Source of the DNA: Chloroflexota bacterium | GTDB taxonomy: Bacteria; Chloroflexota; Anaerolineae; Anaerolineales; Villigracilaceae | Direction: 5' to 3' | Assembly: GCA_029782225.1 (NCBI GenBank) | Contig: JAKOVF010000052.1 | Location: 1 to 56,904, forward strand | Length of the DNA: 56,904 bases | In this document: piece after piece, positions 1-7,877 of the stretch | Layout: each line of letters begins with the position of its first letter | Numbering within the stretch: the first letter of the stretch is position 1 | Notes under the pieces: model-generated | The model's database searches: none | What the model was told of the DNA's origin: nothing | The model's input: the letters and a program-made list of their open reading frames with translations, nothing else | Program-made: the position numbers and the translations under genes

Positions 1-2
1 CA

Positions 3-53
3 GCCGTTCTTCGTAAGCACAGTGCAACATTCCATGCACAAGAGAGAACATGA
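3..53 (+). CDS. Possible 3' end of an upstream gene (partial)
   Basis: One frame is open from the window edge to a TGA at 51-53 and would end in residues AVLRKHSATFHAQERT. It overlaps the ATG of the next gene in an ATGATG junction, the arrangement expected of an upstream operon member. With 16 codons no family can be named, and chance cannot be excluded. Confidence 0.25.
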   Translation, partial: AVLRKHSATFHAQERT

Positions 54-922
54 TGAAGCTGACCGTTACCGACCTCGGCAAACAATATCGCAGTGACCTT
101 TGGGGATTGAGAAATTTCACGCTTGAAATCAAACCTGGAATTTTGGGTCTGCTCGGCCCCAACGGCGCGGGCAAATCCACTTTCATGCGGATGCTCGCTA
201 CCATCACGAAGCCTACCGATGGAAGAATCCTGTGGAACGACGTGGATATTGTCAAATCGCCTGATACGATGCGCGCCGTGCTCGGCTACTTGCCGCAGGA
301 TTTCGGTGTCTACCCCAATCTCAACGCGGTGGAATTTCTCGAATATATGGCGGCCATCAAAGGCCTGGACTCCGCCACCGCAAGGAAACGCATCGATGAG
401 CTCCTTCAGCTTGTGAATCTGAAGGATGCCGCGAAGCGTCCGCTGGGTGGGTACTCGGGCGGCATGAAACAGCGCGTGGGGATCGCGCAGGCCCTGCTTA
501 ACGATCCACAGTTGCTGATTGTGGATGAACCAACGGTTGGGCTGGACCCGGAGGAACGCGTCCGCTTTCGTAATCTGCTATCCGACCTGTCGGGTGAAAG
601 AATCGTGATCCTCTCCACGCATATTGTTTCGGATGTGGAGGCGACAGCCACACGCATCGCGCTGGTGAACAAGGGTCAGCTCTTATGCGAGTCCGCGCCG
701 GAGAATCTCCTGCGGGAACTTGAATGCAAGGTCTGGGAATGGACCGTTTCCAGCGACGATCTGACCGGCATCAAGCAAAGTCACATCGTCAGCGGGACGA
801 TCCGAAGAAGCGACGGCGTACAGGTCCGCGTGGTCAGCGCGACCCAGCCTCAGGCGTCCGCGCGCAGCGTGAGCGCGAATCTCGAAGATGCGTATCTCTT
901 CTTCGTCGGGAACAAACAATGA
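50..922 (+). CDS. ABC transporter ATP-binding protein (ABC-2 type exporter)
   Basis: Cytoplasmic ATPase subunit of an ABC exporter. The 290-residue protein has Walker A GPNGAGKST near residue 36, a Q-loop region (YLPQDFGVYP), a GGYSGGMKQRVGIAQAL signature, Walker B LLIVDEPTVGLDP and an ILSTHI switch histidine. The roughly 70-residue C-terminal tail is variable, as in exporters of this class. It reads into the permease gene by a 4-base ATGA overlap, so the two are translationally coupled and should form one transporter. The substrate cannot be told from sequence; relatives export drugs, peptides or lipids. The start at 50 or 53 is ambiguous (MM). Confidence 0.9.
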   Translation: MMKLTVTDLGKQYRSDLWGLRNFTLEIKPGILGLLGPNGAGKSTFMRMLATITKPTDGRILWNDVDIVKSPDTMRAVLGYLPQDFGVYPNLNAVEFLEYMAAIKGLDSATARKRIDELLQLVNLKDAAKRPLGGYSGGMKQRVGIAQALLNDPQLLIVDEPTVGLDPEERVRFRNLLSDLSGERIVILSTHIVSDVEATATRIALVNKGQLLCESAPENLLRELECKVWEWTVSSDDLTGIKQSHIVSGTIRRSDGVQVRVVSATQPQASARSVSANLEDAYLFFVGNKQ

Positions 923-2481
923 GCGCCTTGCAAGTTATCTACCATCTGGCGCGCGCCGATTTTCTGGAGCGCGTGCGCCGTTATAGCTTTTTGGTAATGC
1001 TGGGCCTGGTGGTGCTGCTGGGCTATCAAACGGCCATCGGCAACATGCGGCTGCAACTCGGTCCATATCGCGGGGAGTTCAATTCCGCCTGGATCGCCGG
1101 GATGATGTCTCTGATCGCCACATTCTTTTTGGGTTGGTTCGGGTTTTATCTGGTCAAGGGATCAGTGGCGCGCGACCGTGAAACTGGCGTCGGACAGATC
1201 ATGGCGACCACGCCGATGTCGCGTCCGTTCTATATGCTCGGAAAATGGATCAGCAACTTCGCGGTCTTGATGACGATGATCGTCATCCTCGTCATCTTTG
1301 GATTCATCATTCAACTCATCAACGCTGAAAGTGCGCAAGTCGATCTGGGTGCGTATCTTTCCCCATTTGTCTTTATCGTCATGCCGCTTATGGCGATGGT
1401 CGCGGCGGTGGCGGTTTTGTTCGAAGCCATCCCATTTTTATCGGGCGGTTTTGGGAACGTGGTCTACTTCTTTGCGTTTGTGATGATCATCCCCTTCACC
1501 ATGGAATCCAGGATCATCAAAACGAATCCCGCGCTTGAACCACTTGGCATGGCATTGCTCAAAGAGGATATGTCTCAGGAAGTCCTGCAGGTCTTCCCAG
1601 ATTACAACGGCAGCTTCATGCTCGGCGGGATGGATACTCCGATCACCGGCGTATTCACGTGGACGGGCATCAACTGGACTCCATCTGTCATTGCGACGCG
1701 TTTCAGCTTAATCGGCCTGGCCATCCTGGTGACATTGCTCGGCGCGCTGTTCTTCGACCGTTTTGATCCCTCGCGCAGAAAACCCCGCAAACTGAAAAGT
1801 ACCGCTTCCCTCTCGACGTCTGAGCCTGCTCCCGTTTCTCAGGCCCTGCCTGCCGTTCAACTCACTCCTATTAACCTCGCTGCGAATCGATTTAGTTTCG
1901 CCAACGTTTTACTCGCCGAATTGAAGCTGCTGCTCAAAGGTCAGCGCTGGTGGTGGTACGTGGGCGCGGCCGCGCTCATCATCGCCTGTCTGACAAACTC
2001 CATGGAGATGACGCGCCAATATTTGCTGCCCATCGCCTGGGTCTGGCACATTCTGCTGCTCTCACCTCTCGGCAATCGCGAAGCGCGCAACAACGTTCAG
2101 CAACTGGCTTTCTCCTCTGCCGCGCCGATGTGGCATCAACTCCCCGCGCAGTGGATTGCGGGCCTCATCGTCACCCTGGTCATGGGCAGCGGTGCCGCGC
2201 TGAAGTTCCTGTTCAGCGGCGACTCCGTTGGTTTACTGGCGTTCCTCTCCGGGGCGTTCTTTATCCCATCTCTGGCGCTCTCACTCGGTGTCTGGAGCCA
2301 TTCGAGTAAACCCTTTGAGATTGTGTACATTTCACTCTGGTATCTGGGACCGCTCAACAAAGTGCCGGGGTTGGATTTTATCGGCGCACAAACAAACGGA
2401 CGACCTGAATTCTTCATCCCATTCTCGCTTGCACTGATCGCCTTCGCATTCCTTGGCAGGTCAAGACAATTACGGAATTAA
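919..2481 (+). CDS. ABC-2 family transporter permease
   Basis: Membrane partner of the preceding ATPase, 520 residues from the ATG at 919 that overlaps the upstream TGA. A longer in-frame opening back to 724 lies inside the ATPase gene and is not used. About a dozen hydrophobic segments fall in two groups, an N-terminal half to about residue 290 and a C-terminal half from about residue 335, separated by a hydrophilic linker rich in Ser, Ala and Pro. Such a duplicated layout is seen in ABC-2 permeases that work as one large chain. The start MSALQVIYHLARADFLERVR is typical of the family. Substrate unknown. Confidence 0.85.
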   Translation: MSALQVIYHLARADFLERVRRYSFLVMLGLVVLLGYQTAIGNMRLQLGPYRGEFNSAWIAGMMSLIATFFLGWFGFYLVKGSVARDRETGVGQIMATTPMSRPFYMLGKWISNFAVLMTMIVILVIFGFIIQLINAESAQVDLGAYLSPFVFIVMPLMAMVAAVAVLFEAIPFLSGGFGNVVYFFAFVMIIPFTMESRIIKTNPALEPLGMALLKEDMSQEVLQVFPDYNGSFMLGGMDTPITGVFTWTGINWTPSVIATRFSLIGLAILVTLLGALFFDRFDPSRRKPRKLKSTASLSTSEPAPVSQALPAVQLTPINLAANRFSFANVLLAELKLLLKGQRWWWYVGAAALIIACLTNSMEMTRQYLLPIAWVWHILLLSPLGNREARNNVQQLAFSSAAPMWHQLPAQWIAGLIVTLVMGSGAALKFLFSGDSVGLLAFLSGAFFIPSLALSLGVWSHSSKPFEIVYISLWYLGPLNKVPGLDFIGAQTNGRPEFFIPFSLALIAFAFLGRSRQLRN

Positions 2482-2513
2482 TTCAAGGTATCACGTTACA
2501 ACACAAAACACAT

Positions 2514-2546
2514 GACCCACCTGAATCATGAGACTTGAGGTGGGTC
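2514..2546 (+). terminator. Hairpin downstream of ABC permease
   Basis: A perfect 9-bp inverted repeat, GACCCACCT and AGGTGGGTC, surrounds a 15-base loop between two convergent genes. No long T-run follows on either strand, so it is either a weak terminator or a small repeat. Confidence 0.45.
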
Positions 2547-2598
2547 GGTGATTTAAAAGACGTCCGGATTAGATCCGGGGGTAATCAGGTCTTGTATT

Positions 2599-3636
2599 TC
2601 AGGCACTCATCGCTTTTACATTTTGTGTCTGATAACGTTTCAGTCCTTTCCAGCCAATCAGCATCTTTTGCTCCTCGTCATACAGCCGCAGGGACAGGGA
2701 TTTGAGGCTGGCCGGTATCGTCAGCGGCTTCACATGGAACAGCGGGTTTTCGTAATAACATTTGGGCAGGTTGTAGTTGGGAATCTTCGCGCTCAGGTGA
2801 TGGATGTGATGAAAACCAATGTTCCCGCTGAACCATTGCAGGATGAGCGGCAGCTTGTAGAAGGAACTACCCTGCAGTCCTGCCTTCGCAAATTCCCAGC
2901 CGTCCTGGCCGTCCCAATAGGAGGGATCAAAATTATGCTGAACGTAGAAGAGCCAGATCCCGATCGTCGAACTGATCATGATGATCGGCAGCTGCACCAT
3001 GAGATACGTCTTCCATCCGATCAGCCAGCACAGCAGGGCAATCACAACGGCCAGGGAGAAATTGGTCCACCAGACACTGGCACGTTTACGTTTTCCCTGC
3101 AGGGGAGGGATCCGCTGGGCAATCACAAAGACCAGTAATGGGCCGACGCCCAGCAAGGCAAAGGGATTCCGCATAATGCGATAGGCGGTCTTCTTCCACC
3201 ACGGCGCGGCGAGATATTCCCGTACCGTCATGGTGTACACGTCGCCGGTGCCGCGCCGGTCAAGGTTACTGGACGTGGCATGATGAATGGCATGATCGTG
3301 CTTCCAGCGATAATAGGGAGTGAAGTTCAAAAAACCGGTGATCCTTCCTACGAAATCATTGGCCTTCTGCGATTTGAAGAAGGAGCCGTGTCCGCAATCG
3401 TGGAAGATGATAAAGGTCCGCATCAGGAAACCGGCCGCGAGGACAGACAGCCCGAGTGTGATCCAATAGGAGATTTTGACGCTCCAGACCATCAAACCCC
3501 ACAAAACAAAATAGGGGATGAGAGTGTTTGCCATCTGCCAAAGACTGCGCCCCAGGTGAGGTTTTGCATATTTGGCAACAATCGGCTGCCAGCGGAGACG
3601 CTCCGGAGCCTCTGATTCATTTAGATTTTTACTCAT
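2599..3636 (-). CDS. Fatty acid desaturase (membrane, acyl-lipid type)
   Basis: Integral-membrane di-iron desaturase that introduces a double bond into a membrane acyl chain. The three histidine boxes are visible: HDCGH near residue 79, HDHAIHH near residue 114, and HHIHH near residue 277 (GFHHIHHLSAKIPNYNL). At least four hydrophobic segments separate them. At 345 residues it matches bacterial delta-12/omega-6-like desaturases. Position specificity cannot be read from sequence. The start has a good GGAAGG ribosome site about 8 bases upstream. It is a single-gene unit, divergent from the polyphosphate glucokinase and convergent with the ABC operon. Confidence 0.9.
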   Translation of the reverse strand: MSKNLNESEAPERLRWQPIVAKYAKPHLGRSLWQMANTLIPYFVLWGLMVWSVKISYWITLGLSVLAAGFLMRTFIIFHDCGHGSFFKSQKANDFVGRITGFLNFTPYYRWKHDHAIHHATSSNLDRRGTGDVYTMTVREYLAAPWWKKTAYRIMRNPFALLGVGPLLVFVIAQRIPPLQGKRKRASVWWTNFSLAVVIALLCWLIGWKTYLMVQLPIIMISSTIGIWLFYVQHNFDPSYWDGQDGWEFAKAGLQGSSFYKLPLILQWFSGNIGFHHIHHLSAKIPNYNLPKCYYENPLFHVKPLTIPASLKSLSLRLYDEEQKMLIGWKGLKRYQTQNVKAMSA

Positions 3637-3982
3637 TGTTTTGCCTTCCGTTCTGTTGGTTGAAAAGTTTTATCCCCACTTGTGAAATGTTTACTTGAAA
3701 ACCCGCACTTTTGATGATACGAACGAGTTTGCAGTAACCAGGATACTTAATAGTATACAAGATTTATCCGATTTTTGGATTAATACAGGGATAGAGAATT
3801 CGCGCACCAAAATTCATCTTCCAGGAATACAGTTGCACATATACTACCGTGAGTGGAGTAAAGGTTCACGTGAGGCAATTCTCACGTGTATTGAGAATTC
3901 CATGGAAATCGTGTTCGAGCTGGATAAAGTCACTTTTGAGGGGCTGAGAAACTGGACGATTTTAAGGAAGCTGAGCTATATT
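3637..3982. other. Divergent intergenic region with an in-frame open extension of ppgK
   Basis: About 345 bases between divergent genes, clearly AT-richer than both neighbours. The ppgK frame stays open back to a TTG at 3695 (96 extra codons) but no ribosome site precedes that TTG and no domain is recognised. An inverted repeat CACGTGAG / CTCACGTG lies at 3867-3888. The region should hold the promoters of both flanking genes; I could not place them with confidence. Confidence 0.4.
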
Positions 3983-4744
3983 ATGGGCATGACAAATCAT
4001 GTGAACAATCAGCAGGCTCTCGGCATAGACGTAGGTGGATCAGGCATCAAAGGTGCACCCGTAGATCTGGAAACAGGCGCGCTGTTGGCGCCGCGCATCC
4101 GTATCAAGACTCCGCCCGAAGCAGAACCTAAACCCGTTGCAGAAGTCGTCGCACAGATCGCGCGCTCCTTCAGTTGGACCGGTCGCATCGGGATCGGCTT
4201 TCCTGCGCCGATCAGGAACGGGGTCGCACTGATGGCAGCCAACATCTCGGAGAAATGGGTTGGTACAGACGCGGACGATCTATTCACTCACGTCACTGGC
4301 TGTGACTGCACAATGATCAACGATGCCGACGCCGCCGGGCTGGCTGAGATGAGATTCGGCGCGGGCCGCGGTCAAAATGGGACCGTGATCATGATCACGT
4401 TGGGGACAGGCATTGGCACGGCAATATTCTTCCGCGGGCAGCTTCTTCCCAATACAGAATTCGGGCATCTGGAAATCAACCGCCGGGAAGCAGAGCATCG
4501 CGCCTCCGACGCCGTCCGCCAGCGTGAGAATCTGTCCTGGAGAAAATATGCCAAGCGATTGAACCGGTATCTCACGGCCATGGAAAAACTCTTCTGGCCG
4601 GACCTGTTCATTATCGGCGGCGGGATCAGCAAAGAGTCGCAAAAATACCTGCCCTGGCTCACGGTTTCCACACCCGTCGTCACAGCTCAACTGCTGAATG
4701 AAGCGGGGATTGTCGGCGCGGCGCTGGCGGTCACGGCAAAATAG
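3983..4744 (+). CDS. ppgK: Polyphosphate glucokinase (ROK family)
   Basis: Phosphorylates glucose to glucose-6-phosphate using polyphosphate (and often ATP) as donor. The motif order follows mycobacterial PpgK closely: phosphate-binding [14 protein letters not shown] near the start, [10 protein letters not shown] with the catalytic Asp, GTGIGTA, the PpgK-characteristic [12 protein letters not shown], and a C-terminal [12 protein letters not shown] block. Starting at 3983 gives 253 residues, the normal family length, with AAGGAAG 12 bases upstream; a second ATG lies at 3989. The frame is open a further 96 codons upstream, which I treat as non-coding. The next gene begins 10 bases downstream, so they are probably cotranscribed. 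Confidence 0.92.
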   Translation: MGMTNHVNNQQALGIDVGGSGIKGAPVDLETGALLAPRIRIKTPPEAEPKPVAEVVAQIARSFSWTGRIGIGFPAPIRNGVALMAANISEKWVGTDADDLFTHVTGCDCTMINDADAAGLAEMRFGAGRGQNGTVIMITLGTGIGTAIFFRGQLLPNTEFGHLEINRREAEHRASDAVRQRENLSWRKYAKRLNRYLTAMEKLFWPDLFIIGGGISKESQKYLPWLTVSTPVVTAQLLNEAGIVGAALAVTAK

Positions 4745-4754
4745 AAAGTGACCG

Positions 4755-5093
4755 ATGTCTCAAAACGATTCCCGCACGGTCTGGTCTTCTGAATCTGGAG
4801 ACTTGCGCAAGAAACAGACGGAGAAACCGGCGGGCAAATCCCTGCCCCCGGAAAAGCAGACCGCCTATCTCCACCGGGACTCCAAAGGCCGCGGAGGCAA
4901 AGGCGTTACGCTGATCAAAAACCTGGTCCTTTCTGAAGCCGACATGAACGTGCTGGCAAAGCAGATCAAACAAGCCTGCGGCACAGGTGGGACGGTCAAG
5001 GATGGCGTGATCGAAATCCAGGGCGAGAATCGTAAAAGGATTGCAGATGCTCTGATAAAGTTGGGATACAAAGTCAAGCTGGCAGGTGGATGA
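4755..5093 (+). CDS. SUI1/YciH-family translation initiation factor-like protein
   Basis: Small cytoplasmic protein of the eIF1/SUI1 fold. The N-terminal 45 residues are charged and low in complexity; the core from about residue 47 reads GKGVTLIKNLVLSE then LAKQIKQACGTGGTVKDG and IEIQGENRKRIADALIKLGY, the classical SUI1 pattern with the basic KGVT and GTGGTV loops. Length (112) is normal. The bacterial YciH relative affects start-site fidelity in vitro; its role here is inferred from that. It lies 10 bases after ppgK. Confidence 0.9.
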   Translation: MSQNDSRTVWSSESGDLRKKQTEKPAGKSLPPEKQTAYLHRDSKGRGGKGVTLIKNLVLSEADMNVLAKQIKQACGTGGTVKDGVIEIQGENRKRIADALIKLGYKVKLAGG

Positions 5094-5281
5094 ACACAGG
5101 GCAATCCTTATCAATTCTGTAAACACATTTTATTCGAGAATCGGAGATACTTGGGCAAATATCATGCTGGTGGCTTTGGCCGGATTGTTTCGGGAATGTG
5201 GCTGAGCCGAAGGCAATACACCGCATCTGCAAAGCCGGGGCTATTCCAGCACAAATTCATCATTCGCACAATGGAGCAAAC

Positions 5282-5710
5282 ATGGAAACTACACTACAAC
5301 CTTCGTCGCAGGATCTTCGAACCAACATTGGAAACATCGAAGCCATAGAACTATCTGTCATAGGTTTCATTCTGTGGGGCCTTTTGGCAATGATGCCAGC
5401 TGATGAGACCTTTTTCAACCTGGTCATGTTTCTAGTGATCACCGAGGGTGCTTTGCTCGGCTCGTGGCTAATCTACAATCTCTATATTCGCATTGCACGC
5501 GCAAGTGGCAGGCTGGTGGACGTTGGGATCTGGGTCTTCGCGACATCGTTAACAGCCAGCTATACCTTCTGGGCCTGGACTATCCTCGATGTGAATCGCT
5601 GGCTCGTCACCAAGTTGCTCTATCGAGGTGAGGCTCCTGTTGAATATGCCTGGAGCTGGCGATCCAAGCAGGTCCGCAAACTGTGGGAACAGGCACATAA
5701 AGCTAAATAA
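5282..5710 (+). CDS. Hypothetical membrane protein with three predicted segments
   Basis: 142 residues from the ATG at 5282, chosen because GGAG sits about 8 bases upstream and because the N-terminal part of a longer open frame (from 5198) is not hydrophobic or conserved-looking. Three hydrophobic stretches cover about residues 21-40, 45-68 and 79-102; the last 35 residues are hydrophilic and basic (WSWRSKQVRKLWEQAHKAK). No family recognised. It stands alone and is followed by a strong terminator. Confidence 0.65.
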   Translation: METTLQPSSQDLRTNIGNIEAIELSVIGFILWGLLAMMPADETFFNLVMFLVITEGALLGSWLIYNLYIRIARASGRLVDVGIWVFATSLTASYTFWAWTILDVNRWLVTKLLYRGEAPVEYAWSWRSKQVRKLWEQAHKAK

Positions 5711-5734
5711 GCTCGCAAGAACAAATTACATAAT

Positions 5735-5770
5735 GCGCCCCGGAAACATATCCGGGGTGCGTTCGTTCTT
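5735..5770 (+). terminator. Rho-independent terminator
   Basis: GCGCCCCGG and CCGGGGTGC form a 9-bp stem (one G-U pair) with an 8-base loop, followed by GTTCGTTCTT. It lies 25 bases after the hypothetical membrane protein gene. Confidence 0.7.
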
Positions 5771-5840
5771 ACAAATGCCTATCATGAATGGACTATAATG
5801 ATTCCATCTCCCGGCCGTTCAAGCAGCACAGAGGCTATGA

Positions 5841-6875
5841 ATGTCCCTCACTCCATCATCTACAAGGGTATTGGTCACCGGCGCGAGCGGATTTATCGGC
5901 TTGCACACCGTTCTCGCGCTTTTGCAGCTCGGCTACCAGGTCCGTGGAACCGTGCGCTCGGACCAACACAAAAAGGGTGTGAGAGAAGCGCTATCCAGGC
6001 AAGTCTCACTCGATCGCCTTGAACTGGTCCGCGCGGATTTGCTAAAAGATGACGGCTGGAAGGAGGCTGCCGAAGGCTGTGATTATGTTATCCATGTCGC
6101 GTCGCCCTTCCCGGCCGAAGAGCCCAAAAACCCAAATGAGTTAATTGTCCCCGCTCATGATGGGACACTGCGCGTGTTGCGTGCGGCCCAGGCAGCCGGT
6201 GTTCCGAGGCTGGTGCTCATTTCATCGGTGGCAGCGATCGCGGGTGGTCATGAGGGTGAAAACCGAACGTTCGATGAATCAGATTGGACAAATCTGGAGA
6301 AGTGCCGGTCCAGTTATTCGATCAGTAAGACACTGGCAGAGCGCGCCGCCTGGGATTTCATCCGCACTGCTAAAAATCGTACAGGCATGGAAATGGTTTC
6401 GATCAACCCCACCAACGTCTTTGGGCCCCCGCTGGATGGACGTCGCTTCACCTCGACGGAATGGTTCCGCACCCTGATGCGAAGTGAAGTCCCCGGTATA
6501 TCCCGTACCCAACTGAACTTTGTAGATGTGCGCGACGTAGTGGATATGAGCGTGCGCGCCATGATCACTCCCGCGGCGGCGAACAAGCGCTTTCTTTTGA
6601 ATGCCGCGTCCATCCCAATGGCCGAGTTTGCAGAGATCCTCCAGCACAACTTTGCAGACCAGGGCTATAAAGTTCCGACACGCGTCGTTCCAGACTGGAT
6701 GGTACGCTTGGTTGCCGTGCTCATGCCAAAGGTCCGGAACGTGGTGGATCAGTTGAACTGGACTTACACCTTGTCCACTGAACGAGCGCGTTCGATTTTG
6801 GGCTGGCAGGCACGTCCCTATCAACAAACCGTGGTGGACATGGCTCAGGGCATGATCGAACAAGGACAAGTCTAA
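5841..6875 (+). CDS. NAD(P)-dependent aldehyde/dihydroflavonol reductase-like extended SDR
   Basis: Cytosolic extended short-chain dehydrogenase of 344 residues. The Rossmann motif VLVTGASGFIGLHTV lies near residue 10, followed by the basic RGTVRSD loop that favours NADP. The catalytic YSISK (YxxxK) is near residue 160, preceded by LISSVAAI. The region INPTNVFGPPLDGR is typical of the dihydroflavonol-4-reductase/aldehyde-reductase group, which reduce aldehydes or ketones. Substrate unknown. It is followed after 23 bases by a small membrane protein gene. Confidence 0.85.
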   Translation: MSLTPSSTRVLVTGASGFIGLHTVLALLQLGYQVRGTVRSDQHKKGVREALSRQVSLDRLELVRADLLKDDGWKEAAEGCDYVIHVASPFPAEEPKNPNELIVPAHDGTLRVLRAAQAAGVPRLVLISSVAAIAGGHEGENRTFDESDWTNLEKCRSSYSISKTLAERAAWDFIRTAKNRTGMEMVSINPTNVFGPPLDGRRFTSTEWFRTLMRSEVPGISRTQLNFVDVRDVVDMSVRAMITPAAANKRFLLNAASIPMAEFAEILQHNFADQGYKVPTRVVPDWMVRLVAVLMPKVRNVVDQLNWTYTLSTERARSILGWQARPYQQTVVDMAQGMIEQGQV

Positions 6876-6898
6876 ATATTTGGCGCAGGAAATAGATA

Positions 6899-7081
6899 GT
6901 GGACGTAATCTTCGACTGGTGCGTGGGAGTATTGGTCTACTGGGCACATGTTTTTGGCATCACTTATAAACAGATCAACGTCTGGGTCTTCGTTATCATC
7001 TGGCCGATTCTGACGATTGTGTTGATCGGCATTATCCTCCGCCAGCAAGCGAAGATTCGGAAATTATCGAGGCCGAGGTAG
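6899..7081 (+). CDS. Small one-to-two-segment membrane protein, GTG start
   Basis: A 60-residue protein starting with GTG, preceded by AGGA 8 bases upstream. It has an aromatic-rich first half (FDWCVGVLVYWAHVFG) and a long hydrophobic segment (about residues 27-48) ending in QQAKIRKLSRPR, so the basic C-terminus is probably cytoplasmic. Composition and the ribosome site support a real gene. Function unknown. Confidence 0.6.
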   Translation: MDVIFDWCVGVLVYWAHVFGITYKQINVWVFVIIWPILTIVLIGIILRQQAKIRKLSRPR

Positions 7082-7253
7082 GGGGAATCACTTATGGTTT
7101 TGCATATCAGCGTGGAAAGGGCAAGGGTAGAATTCCAGCACCATCATGCACCTGTTTTTTGTGACACAACTCGTACAGTGACATCGCTGTTGGCTTTTTG
7201 ATCTTCTTGAAGTGCCGATTCTTAATGTTACCTCTTCTGAAAGGAGCAACACC

Positions 7254-7646
7254 ATGCAAAGCAAAGTCAGCCAGGAAATCATCGATGAAGATGAGCCTAC
7301 CGCTGCTGAGAAAAACCTTGAAAAAGTGATCATGAAATCTGAACAAATACAGGAGAAGATGAGTTCCCGAGGGCCGTTGAGCCGCTTTATCGACGACGGC
7401 AAAGTATTGATCTCCCTGGTCAAAGATTATCGGGCCGGGCAATACCGCCGGATCCCCTATGGCACAATTGCCGCGGTAGTCTTCACTTTGCTGTACGTGT
7501 TCAACCCTCTGGATCTATTGCCGGATGTCCTCCCGTTCATCGGTGTATTGGACGATGCTACAGTCGTTGGAGCCTGTTTGTTTGCCATCGAGCGGGATCT
7601 CAGTGCTTATAAAAACTGGAAACAGGCAGAGGGTTTTGAAAGCTGA
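7254..7646 (+). CDS. YkvA family protein (DUF1232)
   Basis: 130 residues from the ATG at 7254, which has AAGGAG 7 bases upstream; a longer open frame from 7212 lacks that. The N-terminal 55 residues are charged and probably helical. The DUF1232 core follows: VKDYRAGQYRRIPYGTIAAVVFTLLYVFNPLDLLPDVLPFIGVLDDATVV, with the characteristic YxxxPLDLxPD..P..G..DD pattern at a membrane hairpin. Function of the family is unknown. It is a single gene. Confidence 0.85.
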   Translation: MQSKVSQEIIDEDEPTAAEKNLEKVIMKSEQIQEKMSSRGPLSRFIDDGKVLISLVKDYRAGQYRRIPYGTIAAVVFTLLYVFNPLDLLPDVLPFIGVLDDATVVGACLFAIERDLSAYKNWKQAEGFES

Positions 7647-7666
7647 AAGAGAGACAGGCAGAGAAA

Positions 7667-7843
7667 GTGAACGCGGTTGCAAAAGCGCAGGTCATCGAAC
7701 TGCTCAAGTCCTTCGGCTGAATCAATATCCTCCATCTCGGCGACCTTTTGACTGCCCGCGACACCAAGACCTATCTACTCTTGTGGACACGGATGTACAG
7801 CGCCCTGCAAAATGGAATGATCAATGTGAGGATTGTGAAATAA
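7667..7843 (+). pseudogene. Interrupted small reading frame
   Basis: From a GTG at 7667 the frame reads VNAVAKAQVIELLKSFG, hits TGA at 7718, then continues open for 40 codons (INILHLGDLLTARDTKTYLL...) to a TAA at 7841. The second half reads like protein. This may be a small gene broken by one stop, or chance. No family is recognised. Confidence 0.25.
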
Positions 7844-7845
7844 TA

Positions 7846-7873
7846 ATGCGCCTGCAATGAATTGCAGGCGCAT
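7846..7873. terminator. Bidirectional terminator between convergent genes
   Basis: ATGCGCCTGCAAT and ATTGCAGGCGCAT form a perfect 13-bp stem with GA at the apex. It sits 4 bases beyond the helicase stop on the minus strand and 200 bases after the YkvA gene on the plus strand. Confidence 0.75.
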
Positions 7874-7877
7874 CACT

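Noticed and set aside
5198..5281. Earlier start for the hypothetical membrane protein
   Set aside because: No ribosome site; the ATG at 5282 has GGAG at proper distance and begins just before the conserved hydrophobic part.
7667..7843. Selenocysteine reading of the in-frame TGA
   Set aside because: No SECIS-like hairpin directly after the TGA and no selenoprotein family match; decay or chance is simpler.
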